A stretch of 64,000 nt of DNA from Palsa-504 sp963844625 (GCA_963844625.1 CAWJPF010000035.1:372001-436000); one strand, 5' to 3'. Counted from the first letter of the stretch, positions 33,695 through 42,727 are shown. The notes: generated by a model from the letters alone, not told the origin. Made by a program: numbers and translations.

Positions 33695-34680
33695 CCTACC
33701 GGCAGGCCGTCAACGCCGCGCTGGTCCAGGAGATGGCCCGCGACGACCGGGTCGTGCTGCTCGGCGAGGACGTGGCCTCCGGCGGGGTGTTCAAGACGAC
33801 CGGCGGGCTTCGCGACCGGTTCGGCAGGGACCGGGTCTGGGATACCCCGATCTCCGAGCAGGCCATCGCGGGTGCCGCGATGGGTGCCGCGATGGGCGGG
33901 CTGCGGCCGGTGGCCGAGATCATGTTTTCCGACTTCTACGCGACCTGCTGGGACCAGGTAGCCAACGAGATCGCCAAGGTCAGGTACATGACGGGCGGCC
34001 AGGTCAGCATGCCGCTCGTGCTGCGCGGCGCGAACGGATCGGGCGGCCTCGGGTTCGGCAGCCAGCACGGCCAGTCGGTGGAGAACTGGGCGATGTGCGT
34101 GCCCGGGCTCAAGATCGTCTCACCGGCCAGCCCGGCGGAGGCTTTCGGGCTGCTCGCCGCCGCGATCCGGGACGACAACCCCGTCCTGGTCTTTGAGCAC
34201 AAGGCGCTGTACGCCCGCAAGGAGGAGGCGCCGGACGGTGAGCACGTGCTGCCGCTGGGCCGGGCCCGCATCGTCCGGCCGGGCCGCGACCTCACCCTGG
34301 TCGGGTTGTCCATCACCGTCGGTACCTGCCTGGCCGCCGCTGACGAGCTGGCGGCAGAGGGCATTTCTGCCGAGGTCATCGATTTGCGGACGCTGGTGCC
34401 GCTGGACGCCGCCGCCGTGCTCGGCTCGGTAGCCCGTACCGGCCGGCTGGTGGTCGTGGAGGAGAATCCCGGCCAGCTCGGCTGGGGCGCCTCGGTGGCG
34501 GCCATCGCGGCGCAGGAGGCGTTCGGCTCGCTTACCGCCCCGGTCACCAGGGTCAGCGGCGGCAACGTGCCGCTGCCGGTGGCCGCGTCCCTCGAAGCCG
34601 AGGTGGACGTGACCGCCGCCCGCGTCGTGGCGGCCGCCCAGGCCGTGCTCGGTCACGGCAGGCCGGGAAATGGCGGCTAG
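33682..34680 (+). CDS. Thiamine-diphosphate-dependent dehydrogenase E1 beta subunit
   Basis: 332 residues of the transketolase-like E1-beta family: AVNAALVQEMARDDRVVLLG, GEDVASGGVFKTTGGL, WDTPISEQAIAGAAMGAAM with the catalytic Glu of SEQ, MSDF-type FSDFYATCWDQVANE, and the C-terminal transketolase domain ending AARVVAAAQAVLG. Overlaps the alpha subunit gene, showing tight coupling. As above, no E2/E3 components accompany it. Confidence 0.9.
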   Translation: MAELTYRQAVNAALVQEMARDDRVVLLGEDVASGGVFKTTGGLRDRFGRDRVWDTPISEQAIAGAAMGAAMGGLRPVAEIMFSDFYATCWDQVANEIAKVRYMTGGQVSMPLVLRGANGSGGLGFGSQHGQSVENWAMCVPGLKIVSPASPAEAFGLLAAAIRDDNPVLVFEHKALYARKEEAPDGEHVLPLGRARIVRPGRDLTLVGLSITVGTCLAAADELAAEGISAEVIDLRTLVPLDAAAVLGSVARTGRLVVVEENPGQLGWGASVAAIAAQEAFGSLTAPVTRVSGGNVPLPVAASLEAEVDVTAARVVAAAQAVLGHGRPGNGG

Positions 34681-34748
34681 CGCAGTGACATCCCGAAGCA
34701 GAAGTAAGCCCATCGTCAACCAGCCCGTCGGCACGGAAGGTGAAATCA

Positions 34749-35789
34749 ATGGAGATTCGCGGCGAAGAGGTCTTGATCCCCGTCTCGGCAGTGTCGGCTT
34801 TCCCCCGGCCGCACTGGCTGCAGGGACGCGTACTCGGCTCGCTGAGCGAGCCGGTCTACCGCAGCCAAAACCTGCGGGTGGCGTACGAGGACGCCTGCAA
34901 GATCTGCGCGCATGAGCAGGAGAAGGCCGGGCTGAACATTCTGTGCGACGGCGCGCAGTACTACGAGTGGGAGGCTCCCGGATTCCAGCTGGAGCCGATC
35001 TTCCACTTCATCCCGGAGAACCTGGGCGGCTTCGCGCCCTACGGCCCGCCCGGTGAGGGGCCGAAGTACCGGCCGTTCTACCAGGCCGTCGTCAAGGGCA
35101 AGATCACCTGGGAACGGCCGGTCTTCGAGAGCGTGGTCATGACCATGCAGAACGCCACCGACAAGCCGTTCAAGGTGGCGTTCCTCGGCCCCGCCCAGCA
35201 GAGCATCATCGTCAAGGACGAGCACTACGGGGACCAGGTCGCGGTGGCCAGGGACCTGGCGATCGCGATGAACAAGGAGCTCAAGTACCTGGTCAGCATG
35301 GGCCTGGAAGCGGTGCAGCTGATCGACGTCCTGCCGCCGTACACCACGGACATGTGGCAGATCGAGATGCAGAACATCTTGTTCGACGGCGTGGACGCGA
35401 TCAAGTTCTGGCACGTCTGCTACGGCAGCGTGGACGGCCAGCGGGACATCTTCGACAACCACGCCGCCGCGATGATGCCGCTGTTCAAGGAGTCGCCCGC
35501 CAACGTCATCCACCTGGAGTTCACCAACAAGGGATTCGACGAGCTGGAGGCTTTCCGCGACTTCCCCACCGACAAGGTGCTGGGCGTCGGCGTGGTCGAC
35601 GCGAAGAACCTCCAGGTGGAGACCGCGGAGCAGATCGAGGCGAGAATCCGGCGCGCGCTCGAGGTCGTGCCGGCCGACCGGCTGCTCGTCGCCCCTGACT
35701 GCGGGCTGGGCTACTTCAGCCGGACCACGGCCTACGCCAAGCTCCGCAACATGGGCCAGGCGGCGGCGTCGGTACGCGCCACGCTCTGA
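34749..35789 (+). CDS. MetE-fold zinc protein, divergent paralogue of epoxyalkane:CoM transferase
   Basis: 346 residues of the cobalamin-independent methionine synthase (UROD/MetE-like) family. Candidate zinc ligands are His222 and Cys224 in FWHVCYG, Glu257 in HLEF, and Cys318 in APDCGLGYF, the set used to activate a thiol. It lacks the NYPNPRWYD and VKSTVTESAD blocks that mark the transferase at 41473, so its substrate differs: another electrophile, or release of a thiol from a thioether. ATG 34749 has GGAAGGTGA just upstream. Sits after the E1 genes and before a bidirectional terminator. Confidence 0.85.
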   Translation: MEIRGEEVLIPVSAVSAFPRPHWLQGRVLGSLSEPVYRSQNLRVAYEDACKICAHEQEKAGLNILCDGAQYYEWEAPGFQLEPIFHFIPENLGGFAPYGPPGEGPKYRPFYQAVVKGKITWERPVFESVVMTMQNATDKPFKVAFLGPAQQSIIVKDEHYGDQVAVARDLAIAMNKELKYLVSMGLEAVQLIDVLPPYTTDMWQIEMQNILFDGVDAIKFWHVCYGSVDGQRDIFDNHAAAMMPLFKESPANVIHLEFTNKGFDELEAFRDFPTDKVLGVGVVDAKNLQVETAEQIEARIRRALEVVPADRLLVAPDCGLGYFSRTTAYAKLRNMGQAAASVRATL

Positions 35790-35819
35790 CCCAAGGGCGG
35801 AACACTCAACTGGAACAGC

Positions 35820-35860
35820 CCGCGCGGGCCGGACGGGGGGAGGTCCGGCCCGCGCGGTTT
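35820..35860. terminator. Strong bidirectional terminator between convergent genes
   Basis: Perfect 15-base arms CCGCGCGGGCCGGAC (35820-35834) and GTCCGGCCCGCGCGG (35843-35857), 8-base loop, followed by TTT. Separates the plus-strand MetE-like gene from the minus-strand aldehyde dehydrogenase. Confidence 0.8.
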
Positions 35861-35899
35861 ACGGCCGCCGTTCGGCGGTAGCGGCCGCAGCTCGCACGG

Positions 35900-37327
35900 C
35901 TAGCGGCCGTGGGCCTGCCAGTGGGCGGCGAAGAGGGCTTCCTCGCTGATCACCTTGGGCTCAATCGGGCGGGACACCCAGGTGAGGTTGACGAAATGGC
36001 GGGCGTTGACGTTCTCGGTGGTGATGTTGCCGCCCCAGGTCCCGCAGCTGAGGCTCAGCGTGAACGGCAGGCCGTTACGCGGGCTGCCCGCGCCCTCGTT
36101 CATGTTCTGGTTGACCAGCACCCGGGCCGTCTTGGTGGCCAGGGCGAGCTGGTCGACGTTGGCGTCCGAGCTGGTGTGCAGGCCGCAGGTATGTCCCAGG
36201 CCCTGATAGGCGGTGATCGCGTTGACCAGTTCGGCGGCGGCCGAGATATCCCCGCGGTAGCGGTAGACCGCGAGCACGACGGAGAGCTTCTCGCCGCTGA
36301 ACGGATGGTCCGGGCCGGTCCCGGTCTCCTCGACCAGCAGCATCGGGCAGCCCGGGTCCACGCTGAAGCCGGCCAGCCCGGCGATGTGCGCGGCGGATTT
36401 CGCCACCACGGCGATGGCCGGCACCGGGCCGCCGTCCGGCCACATCACGGCGCGCAGCGTCTCCTTCTGGGCCTGGTGGCACAGGTGCGCGCCTGCCTTG
36501 GTCAGCCGGTCCATCAGCTCGTCGTAGATATCGGCGTGCGCGACCACCGCGTTGTCCGCCAGGCAGCTGGTGGCGTAGTCGAACGTCTTCGCGGTCATGA
36601 TGGCCGACGCCGCGTCGGCCAGGTCAGCGGTCTCGTCCACCACGTGCACGGCATTGCCGACGCCGACCCCGTAGGCGGGGGTGCCGGAGCTGTACGCGGC
36701 GTGTACCATGCCGGCCCCGCCGGTAGCCACCACCAGGTCGGCCTGGCGCATCAGCTCCTGCGTCTTCGGCAGTGACGGCGCCGGCAGTGACTGCACCAGG
36801 TCCGCGGGCGCGCCTACCTGCTCGCATGCCTCGCGCATGAACCCGACGACCGCCTCGGTGGCCTGCCTGGTCCGCGGATGCGGGGCGCAGATGATCGCAT
36901 TGCGGCCCTTCAGCGCGAACAGGGCCTTGACCGGCGGGGTGGCGTCCGGGCCGGTGGTCGGGATCAGCGCGGCCACCACGCCAACCGGCTTGGCGATCTT
37001 CACCAGCCCCGCTGACGGCTGCCGCTCCACCACCCCGACGGTGCGCAATCCCGTCATGTCGGCCAGCACGCCGGTCACCCGCTTGTTGATCTTGGCGACC
37101 TTGTCGGCGTAGTTGCCGAACCCGCCTTCGTCCACCGCCAGCCTGGCCAGCGCCTCCGCGTGATCCTTGCGGACTACCGCCCAGGCCACCGCGGTGACCA
37201 GTTCGTCCACCTGCTCCTGGGTGTAGCGCTCGATCGCCCGCGCCGCGTCGCGGGCCCGGCCTACCACCGCCGCGATCTCGTCCCGGACCGGGTCGTCGCG
37301 GTCCGTCTGTTCCCTGCGCTCGCTCAT
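35900..37327 (-). CDS. CoA-acylating aldehyde dehydrogenase (sulfoacetaldehyde-dehydrogenase/EutE-like)
   Basis: 475 residues. Non-phosphorylated acylating ALDH with CoA as acceptor: PVGVVAALIPTTGPDATPPV, the Gly-rich VVATGGAGMVHAAYSSGTPA and the catalytic Cys in FDYATSCLADNAVV. It resembles the AdhE/EutE/SauS group that converts aldehydes such as acetaldehyde or sulfoacetaldehyde to acyl-CoA. In this setting 2-oxoethyl-CoM, sulfoacetaldehyde or a product aldehyde are candidates; the sequence does not decide. Start ATG 37327; longer in-frame codons lie in the divergent promoter. It is the only minus-strand gene inside the island. Confidence 0.85.
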   Translation of the reverse strand: MSERREQTDRDDPVRDEIAAVVGRARDAARAIERYTQEQVDELVTAVAWAVVRKDHAEALARLAVDEGGFGNYADKVAKINKRVTGVLADMTGLRTVGVVERQPSAGLVKIAKPVGVVAALIPTTGPDATPPVKALFALKGRNAIICAPHPRTRQATEAVVGFMREACEQVGAPADLVQSLPAPSLPKTQELMRQADLVVATGGAGMVHAAYSSGTPAYGVGVGNAVHVVDETADLADAASAIMTAKTFDYATSCLADNAVVAHADIYDELMDRLTKAGAHLCHQAQKETLRAVMWPDGGPVPAIAVVAKSAAHIAGLAGFSVDPGCPMLLVEETGTGPDHPFSGEKLSVVLAVYRYRGDISAAAELVNAITAYQGLGHTCGLHTSSDANVDQLALATKTARVLVNQNMNEGAGSPRNGLPFTLSLSCGTWGGNITTENVNARHFVNLTWVSRPIEPKVISEEALFAAHWQAHGR

Positions 37328-37465
37328 GCCAGCCAGCGTGACTCGCCCGGTAGCCAATTCCACTGATCTGGCGGGTCGAGCCTTCGCCCTCACTTCGTCC
37401 CGGCGAGACCTGACCAGTACCAGCACGCGGCCCGCATGCTCTTTGATGACCGCCGGAGGATCTGC

Positions 37466-38380
37466 ATGAGCCTACAACCGCCCCGTGACAAGCGAGTCAG
37501 CCTTGCCGACGCGGTTTCCCTGGTCAGCGACGGTGCGATGGTCGCACTGGGCGGCGGCTTGTGCGCCCGGCTGCCGATGGCGATGGTCCGCGAGCTGGTC
37601 CGGCAGGACCGGCGCGGCCTGCACCTGATCGGGTCGGCGCACAGCATCGACGTGGACCTGCTCGTAGCCACCGGGGCGGTCCGCCGCTGCGAGGAAAGCT
37701 ATGTCGGCTTCGAGCAGGATCTCGGCCTCGCGCCCGGCTACCGCCGCGCGGCCGAAGCGGGCACGATCGAGGTAGCGGAAAGCTGCTGCGCCACCATCTT
37801 GGCCCAGCTGCGGGCCGCGGAAATGGGACTGCCCTTCCTGCCGGTCCGCGGCGTCCGCGGCTCGGACATCGGCCGGCTGCATCCGGAGTACGCGGAGATC
37901 ACCTGCCCGTTCACCGGCGAGATCCTGGTCGCGGTGCCCGCGCTGCGCCCGGACGTCGCGCTGCTGCACGCGCCGGCCGGCGACCGGTACGGCAACCTGC
38001 ACCTAGAGCAGCCCTACGTGCTGGACGAGCGGTTCGCCTCGGCGTCCCGGCTGGTGGTCGCGACCGTGGACGAGCTGGTATCCACCGAGGAGGTGGCGCG
38101 GTCCGGCGTCACCATCCCGGCGCATCTGGTGGCCGCGGTGGCGGAGGTGCCGTACGGCGCGCACCCGTCCTCCTGCTACCCGCGGTACGCCTACGACCGC
38201 GCCCACCTGCGCGAGTACGTGTCCGCCGCCGAGTCGGGGCCCGGGGACCTGGAGAAGTACCTCGCCACCTACGTCCAGGGCAGCGAGGAAGACTACCGGC
38301 AAGCGGTCGGCTCCGGCCAGCTTGGCGCGCTGGCCGGCTGGTCGCAATCCGTCACCGCGTGGCAGGAGATCTTCCGTTGA
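37466..38380 (+). CDS. CoA transferase subunit A (glutaconate-CoA-transferase-like alpha)
   Basis: 304 residues of class I CoA transferase alpha subunits: SDGAMVALGGGLCARLPMAM near the N-terminus forms the CoA-binding Gly-rich loop; HLIGSAHSIDVDLLVATGAV and LHAPAGDRYGNLHLEQPYVL follow. With the beta subunit it probably moves CoA onto a carboxylic acid made by the pathway, for example acetoacetate if 2-KPCC carboxylates. ATG 37466 has CGGAGGA 6 bases upstream. The TGA overlaps the TTG of the beta gene. Confidence 0.86.
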   Translation: MSLQPPRDKRVSLADAVSLVSDGAMVALGGGLCARLPMAMVRELVRQDRRGLHLIGSAHSIDVDLLVATGAVRRCEESYVGFEQDLGLAPGYRRAAEAGTIEVAESCCATILAQLRAAEMGLPFLPVRGVRGSDIGRLHPEYAEITCPFTGEILVAVPALRPDVALLHAPAGDRYGNLHLEQPYVLDERFASASRLVVATVDELVSTEEVARSGVTIPAHLVAAVAEVPYGAHPSSCYPRYAYDRAHLREYVSAAESGPGDLEKYLATYVQGSEEDYRQAVGSGQLGALAGWSQSVTAWQEIFR

Positions 38381-39204
38381 GCTGGACGATCGATGAGTGG
38401 TTCGTGATCGCGCTGGCCCGGACCATCCGGCCGCGGGAGACCGTGTTCCACGGTTTCGGCAGCCCCTGTGCCCAGGTCGCGATGCACGTGGCCCGGCGCA
38501 CCCATGCGCCGGACATCCTGCTGGTCGAGGGCGCGATGTACGCGATCAACCCCGACCCGCCGTTCATCCCGCCGACCAGCAACGATGAGAGCCTGCGCCG
38601 AGGCGCCGCCTACAGCATGCGGTTCGAGGAGTTCTTCGACGCCGCGATCCGCGGCGACGTGGACCGGATGTTCCTGTCCGGCGGCCAGATCGACGGGTTC
38701 GGCAACACCAACGTCACCGCGATCGGGCCGGCCGGGAAGCCGAAGGTGAAGCTCGGCGGCGGGGGCGGCGGCTGCAACCTGTCGGCCACGATCGGCCACC
38801 TCACCGTGTGGACCACCCGGCACCGGTCCGGCCGCACCCTGGTGCAGGCATGCGACTTCATCACCGACATCGGTCACCGTACCCCGCTGGGCAGCCGGGC
38901 TGACCTCGGCTTCACCGGCGGCGGTCCGCAGTGGCTGGTCACCGAGCTGGGCGTGTTCGATTTCCGCGACGGCCAGGCGCGGCTGATACAGGTCTTCCCC
39001 GACGTCAGCGTGGCCGAGGTCCGCGCGGCCACTGGCTTCCCGCTGCAGGCGGCCGGGGATCTGCGCGTGATTTCGCCACCGTCCGTATCCGAGCTGGCCG
39101 CGATCCGCTCGGTGGACCCGCTCGGCGTGCGCAAGTCCGAGTTCTCCGCCCGCGAGCTCGCCCGGGTCTTCCAGCATGGGGATGGCCAGGACTGCGCATG
39201 CTGA
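38377..39204 (+). CDS. CoA transferase subunit B
   Basis: 275 residues. Beta subunit with the likely catalytic Glu in ILLVEGAMYAINP (about residue 51) and Gly-rich KVKLGGGGGGCNLSATIGHL. The pair is closest in layout to glutaconate/3-oxoacid CoA transferases; IpdAB-type hydrolases, which lack the Glu, are a less likely alternative. TTG start within a 4-base overlap with the alpha gene; the 3' end overlaps the ligase gene by 7 bases. The three genes are thus translationally coupled. Confidence 0.86.
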   Translation: MSWTIDEWFVIALARTIRPRETVFHGFGSPCAQVAMHVARRTHAPDILLVEGAMYAINPDPPFIPPTSNDESLRRGAAYSMRFEEFFDAAIRGDVDRMFLSGGQIDGFGNTNVTAIGPAGKPKVKLGGGGGGCNLSATIGHLTVWTTRHRSGRTLVQACDFITDIGHRTPLGSRADLGFTGGGPQWLVTELGVFDFRDGQARLIQVFPDVSVAEVRAATGFPLQAAGDLRVISPPSVSELAAIRSVDPLGVRKSEFSARELARVFQHGDGQDCAC

Positions 39205-41309
39205 CGGGGGCGAGCCTCGCCGCCGTGTTCGAGCCGCGCCGGATCGCGCTGGTCGGAGCTTCCGACCGGCCTGGCTCGGTAGGCCGCTTGCTCTGGGACA
39301 ACCTGGCTGATTTCCCCGGTGAGGTACTGCCAGTCAGCCACGCGGCCACGGTCGGCGGCCAGCCGGCGTACCCCGACCTGCGGCATGTCCCCGGCGAGGT
39401 CGACCTCGCGATCATCGTCACGCCGGCCGCCACCGTGCCTGGCATTATCCGCTCCGCGGCCGGCCACAAGGTCAAGGCAGTCGTCGTGCTCAGCGCGGGA
39501 TTCGCGGAGACCGGCCCGGCCGGGGCTAGGCTCCAGGCCGAAGCCGTAGCCGCGGCCCGCGCGGGCGGCGTCCGCCTGGTCGGCCCCAACTGCTTCGGGG
39601 TGCAGAACGCCGACCTCCCGCTGAACGCCTCGATCGCGGCCGGCGCGCCGCGGGGCGGCGGCGGGGTCAGCATCGTCACCCAGTCCGGGTCCTACGGCAT
39701 GGCCGTGCACGCGCTGGGCCAGGACGAGGGGCTGCGCGTGGCCAAGGTGTTCGCGGCTGGGAACAAGGCGGACATCACCGACGCGGAACTACTTGCCTAC
39801 CTGCGGCAGGACCAGGAGACGAGGGTGATCTGCCTGCTCCTGGAATCCATTACCGATGCCCGCGGGTTCTTCACCGAGGCCTGCCTGACGACCCCGGTCA
39901 AGCCGGTCATCGCGTCCGTCGGCGGCCGCACCGGGGCCGGACACCGGGCTGCGGTCTCGCACACGGCCGCGCTGGCCGCCGACGACACCGTCCGCGACGC
40001 CGCGCTGCGCCAGGCCGGAGTGGTCCGGGTGCGCACCGGCCTGCAGGTCCTGGACGCGGCGCGGGCGCTGTCCGGTCAGCCTATGCCGCGCGGGAGGCGG
40101 GTCGCCGTGGTCACCAACTCCGGCGGCACCGGAGTGGAGCTCGCCGACCTGCTGGCCGACGAGGGCCTGTCGGTCCCTGAGCTGAGCCCGGCCCTGCAGG
40201 AGGAGCTGCGGGCGCTGCTGCCCGGTTACGGCAGCGCGGTCAACCCGGTGGACATGACCCCCGCGTGGAGCCTGTTCACCACCGTGTACCCGGCGGCGAT
40301 CGAACTGCTGGCCCGGTCGGGCGAGCTCGACGTGGTGGTGCCCGTGCTGCTGCAGCGTTCCGCGTCGCCGGAGGTGGCAGTGGCGGTCCGGGACACGGTG
40401 GCACGGCTCCGGGCGGACCGGATTGACGTGCCGGTTTACGTCTGCTGGGTGGCGCCGCGTTCCGCGGATGCGCATACTCACCTGCTGCAGGATGCGGGCG
40501 TACCGTGTTTCGCCTGGCCGCAACGGACTGCGCAAGCCGTCGGGGTGGCGGTGCGGTGCGGGGTCCAGGTCAGAGAAGCGGGGCAGGCCGGGCACGAGCG
40601 GCAGGCTGGCCATGTGCTGCAGGCCGGGAAAGGGCCGCTGGCCGGGAAGGGACTGAAGGCCGGGAGGGGGCTGAAGGCCGGGAAAGGGCTGCTGGCCGCC
40701 GAAGCCGCGCGGGCCCTGCTCGTCGAGACCGGGATCCCGGTGATCGAGACGGTCCGGTGTGACAGTCCGGCGGCGGCGGCTGCTGCCGCGGAACGGCTGG
40801 GGTATCCGGCCGTGGTCAAGGTCGACCATCCGGAGCTGACGCACAAGAGCGATGCGGGCGGGGTACGGCTGGGGCTGGCCAACACCAACGCGGTGCACGG
40901 GGCCGCAGCGGATCTGCTCGCCCTCGCCGATGGCGCGGCTGTGCTGGTGCAGCGCCAGCACCAGGGCATAGAACTGCTCATCGGCGGAGTACGGGATCCG
41001 GAGTTCGGCGCGATGATCGCCGCGGGGTTCGGCGGCGTACTGGTGGAGGCTCAGCGCGACGTTCAGCTGGCGGTCGCGCCGGTGGACGTCGGGCAGGCCA
41101 CCGCGATGCTGCTGGCGCTGCGCGGGGCGGCGGTCTTCGGCGGGCTGCGGGGCCGCGCACCGGTCGACCTCGGGCCCGTCGCGGCGCTGATCGCGGCGGT
41201 CAGCGAGTTCATGGCCGATACCCCGGAGATCGCCGAACTGGACCTGAACCCCGTGCTGGTCAGCGCCGCCGGGTGCACGGCCGTGGACTGGCGGATCCGG
41301 GTCAGCTGA
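39198..41309 (+). CDS. Acyl-CoA synthetase (ADP-forming), fused alpha-beta
   Basis: 703 residues. An N-terminal CoA-binding Rossmann domain (IALVGASDRPGSVGRLLWDN), a succinyl-CoA-ligase-like domain (VGPNCFGVQNADLPLN, SIVTQSGSYGMAV) with the phosphohistidine loop VSHTAALAADD, and a C-terminal ATP-grasp domain (from about 500: AEAARALLVETGIPVIETV, VVKVDHPELTHKSDAGGVRLG). It interconverts acid + CoA + ATP with acyl-CoA + ADP + Pi. The linker between ligase and ATP-grasp parts has expanded into four 6-residue repeats (L/P-x-A-G-K/R-G, residues 474-497). Coupled to the CoA transferase genes. Confidence 0.9.
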   Translation: MLTGASLAAVFEPRRIALVGASDRPGSVGRLLWDNLADFPGEVLPVSHAATVGGQPAYPDLRHVPGEVDLAIIVTPAATVPGIIRSAAGHKVKAVVVLSAGFAETGPAGARLQAEAVAAARAGGVRLVGPNCFGVQNADLPLNASIAAGAPRGGGGVSIVTQSGSYGMAVHALGQDEGLRVAKVFAAGNKADITDAELLAYLRQDQETRVICLLLESITDARGFFTEACLTTPVKPVIASVGGRTGAGHRAAVSHTAALAADDTVRDAALRQAGVVRVRTGLQVLDAARALSGQPMPRGRRVAVVTNSGGTGVELADLLADEGLSVPELSPALQEELRALLPGYGSAVNPVDMTPAWSLFTTVYPAAIELLARSGELDVVVPVLLQRSASPEVAVAVRDTVARLRADRIDVPVYVCWVAPRSADAHTHLLQDAGVPCFAWPQRTAQAVGVAVRCGVQVREAGQAGHERQAGHVLQAGKGPLAGKGLKAGRGLKAGKGLLAAEAARALLVETGIPVIETVRCDSPAAAAAAAERLGYPAVVKVDHPELTHKSDAGGVRLGLANTNAVHGAAADLLALADGAAVLVQRQHQGIELLIGGVRDPEFGAMIAAGFGGVLVEAQRDVQLAVAPVDVGQATAMLLALRGAAVFGGLRGRAPVDLGPVAALIAAVSEFMADTPEIAELDLNPVLVSAAGCTAVDWRIRVS
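40617..40688 (+). repeat. Four 18-base in-frame repeats in the interdomain linker
   Basis: Units coding LQAGKG, PLAGKG, LKAGRG, LKAGKG. Preceded by looser QAGH units. A recent microsatellite-like expansion in the acyl-CoA synthetase linker. Confidence 0.8.
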
Positions 41310-41472
41310 CCCGTGCCCTGTCCGGCACCGGGCAGCGGCCGCGCCGCTGATTTTGACCCCGCCATGCGCACCAGCGGGAAAAGAACGGTCCCCCGGGAGG
41401 GAAGAAACCCGATCCGAAGCCGGCCTACGCTCCTGACACTCAACCGCGTCTTCGCGATCGGAAGGAGCGACG

Positions 41473-42576
41473 ATGCTCATCGGCAGTCAGGACATCCTGT
41501 TGCCCGCCACGATGGTCGGCAATTACCCCAACCCACGGTGGTACGACGGGCACGGGTTCGCCACCCTGCCCAAGGGCGAGTTCATCCACGACTCCATCAG
41601 TAAGGAGGCGTTCGAGGACGCCGTCGGCGCGATCGTGCACGACCAGGAGGCGGCCGGCCTGGACGTGATCAGTGACGGCAAGGTGTACGGCGGCGACTCC
41701 CCGTACGGCACGATCCTGTACTACTACCTTGAGCGGGTCTCTGGCTACCGGCTGTCCGGGCCGCCGATCGGCCTGCCCATCTACTCCACGCTCTACTCTC
41801 CGACCTGCATCGGCGAGATCCGCAGGGAAGTCCCGTTCCACATGGTCAACCTGCGGGCGGTGCGGAAAGCGACGAAGAAGCCGGTCAAGGTGTCCTACAC
41901 GGGCCTGGGCGTGATCGCGGCGGCGACCACGAACCTGCACTACAAGGACACCAGGGAAGTGGCCATGGCGCTGGCCAAGGCGTTCAACGAGGACTTCAAG
42001 GAACTCGCGGACAATGGCTGCGACATTATCCAGCTGGATGAGTTCGTCTGGCCGTACGGCATGGGCGACTGGGAGATCGATGCACTCAACGCCGCGGTCG
42101 AGGGCGTCAACTGCCAGTTCTGGGTGCATACCTGCTGGGGTAATTACTCCGGCACGCCCGCCTACTTCCCGGACGAGACGCAGACCGAGTTCGGCGCGTT
42201 CGTGCTGGACAAGCGGGCCGCAGACGCTCCGGCCCCGGAGCGGGCGCACGCGATCTTCCCGCACGTGCTGAACGCCAACATCGACGCGCTGAACTACGAG
42301 GTGGGCCGGACCGGCCCGGATGACCTGAAGCCGCTGACCGACAACAACTGGACCAAGCCGTTCGTGGCCGGGGTCATCGACGTGAAGTCCACCGTCACCG
42401 AGAGCGCAGACGAGGTAGCCGACCGGATCAGGCAGGTGCTGGAGTACGTCCCGGCAGACCGGCTCGGGCTGTCCACCGACTGTGGCCTGATCAACCTGCC
42501 CCGCATGATCGCCGCCGGCAAGCTGCGCGCGCTCACCGACGGGGCGGCTCTGGTCCGGGCGGAGATACAAGGCTAG
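41473..42576 (+). CDS. xecA: Epoxyalkane:coenzyme M transferase (2-hydroxypropyl-CoM lyase)
   Basis: 367-residue MetE-fold zinc enzyme that adds the CoM thiol to an epoxide to give a 2-hydroxyalkyl-CoM. It has the two blocks I know as hallmarks of EtnE/XecA proteins: NYPNPRWYD (17-25) and VKSTVTESAD (304-313). Predicted zinc ligands are His219 and Cys221 (WVHTCWGNYSG) and Cys337 (STDCGLINL), with Glu276 nearby (NYEVGR). QLDEFVWPYGMGDWE shapes the active site. GGAAGGAG precedes the ATG. The family's members are also called EtnE in ethene and vinyl chloride users. It lies directly before the CoM biosynthesis operon. Confidence 0.93.
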   Translation: MLIGSQDILLPATMVGNYPNPRWYDGHGFATLPKGEFIHDSISKEAFEDAVGAIVHDQEAAGLDVISDGKVYGGDSPYGTILYYYLERVSGYRLSGPPIGLPIYSTLYSPTCIGEIRREVPFHMVNLRAVRKATKKPVKVSYTGLGVIAAATTNLHYKDTREVAMALAKAFNEDFKELADNGCDIIQLDEFVWPYGMGDWEIDALNAAVEGVNCQFWVHTCWGNYSGTPAYFPDETQTEFGAFVLDKRAADAPAPERAHAIFPHVLNANIDALNYEVGRTGPDDLKPLTDNNWTKPFVAGVIDVKSTVTESADEVADRIRQVLEYVPADRLGLSTDCGLINLPRMIAAGKLRALTDGAALVRAEIQG

Positions 42577-42607
42577 CCGGTCATCGCGGCTAAGCCGTGA
42601 CGCTCGT

Positions 42608-42646
42608 GCGGCAGGCCCCGCCCCGGAAACGGCCGGGGCCTGCCGC
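42608..42646 (+). terminator. Hairpin after the epoxyalkane:CoM transferase gene
   Basis: Perfect 13-base arms GCGGCAGGCCCCG and CGGGGCCTGCCGC with a 13-base loop, 32 bases after the stop. No U tract. It suggests the next genes have their own promoter. Confidence 0.65.
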
Positions 42647-42727
42647 GCCGGCACCCGCGTGCGCGGAGGTCAACAGATCCCTGGAACCTCACCCTGCCAG
42701 GACAGCGAAACTCAGCTGCCCGCGTGC

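Noticed and set aside
39789..41480. Long minus-strand frame (563 codons) opposite the acyl-CoA synthetase
   Set aside because: Low-information Arg/Gly/Pro composition; the plus strand has catalytic motifs and ribosome site.
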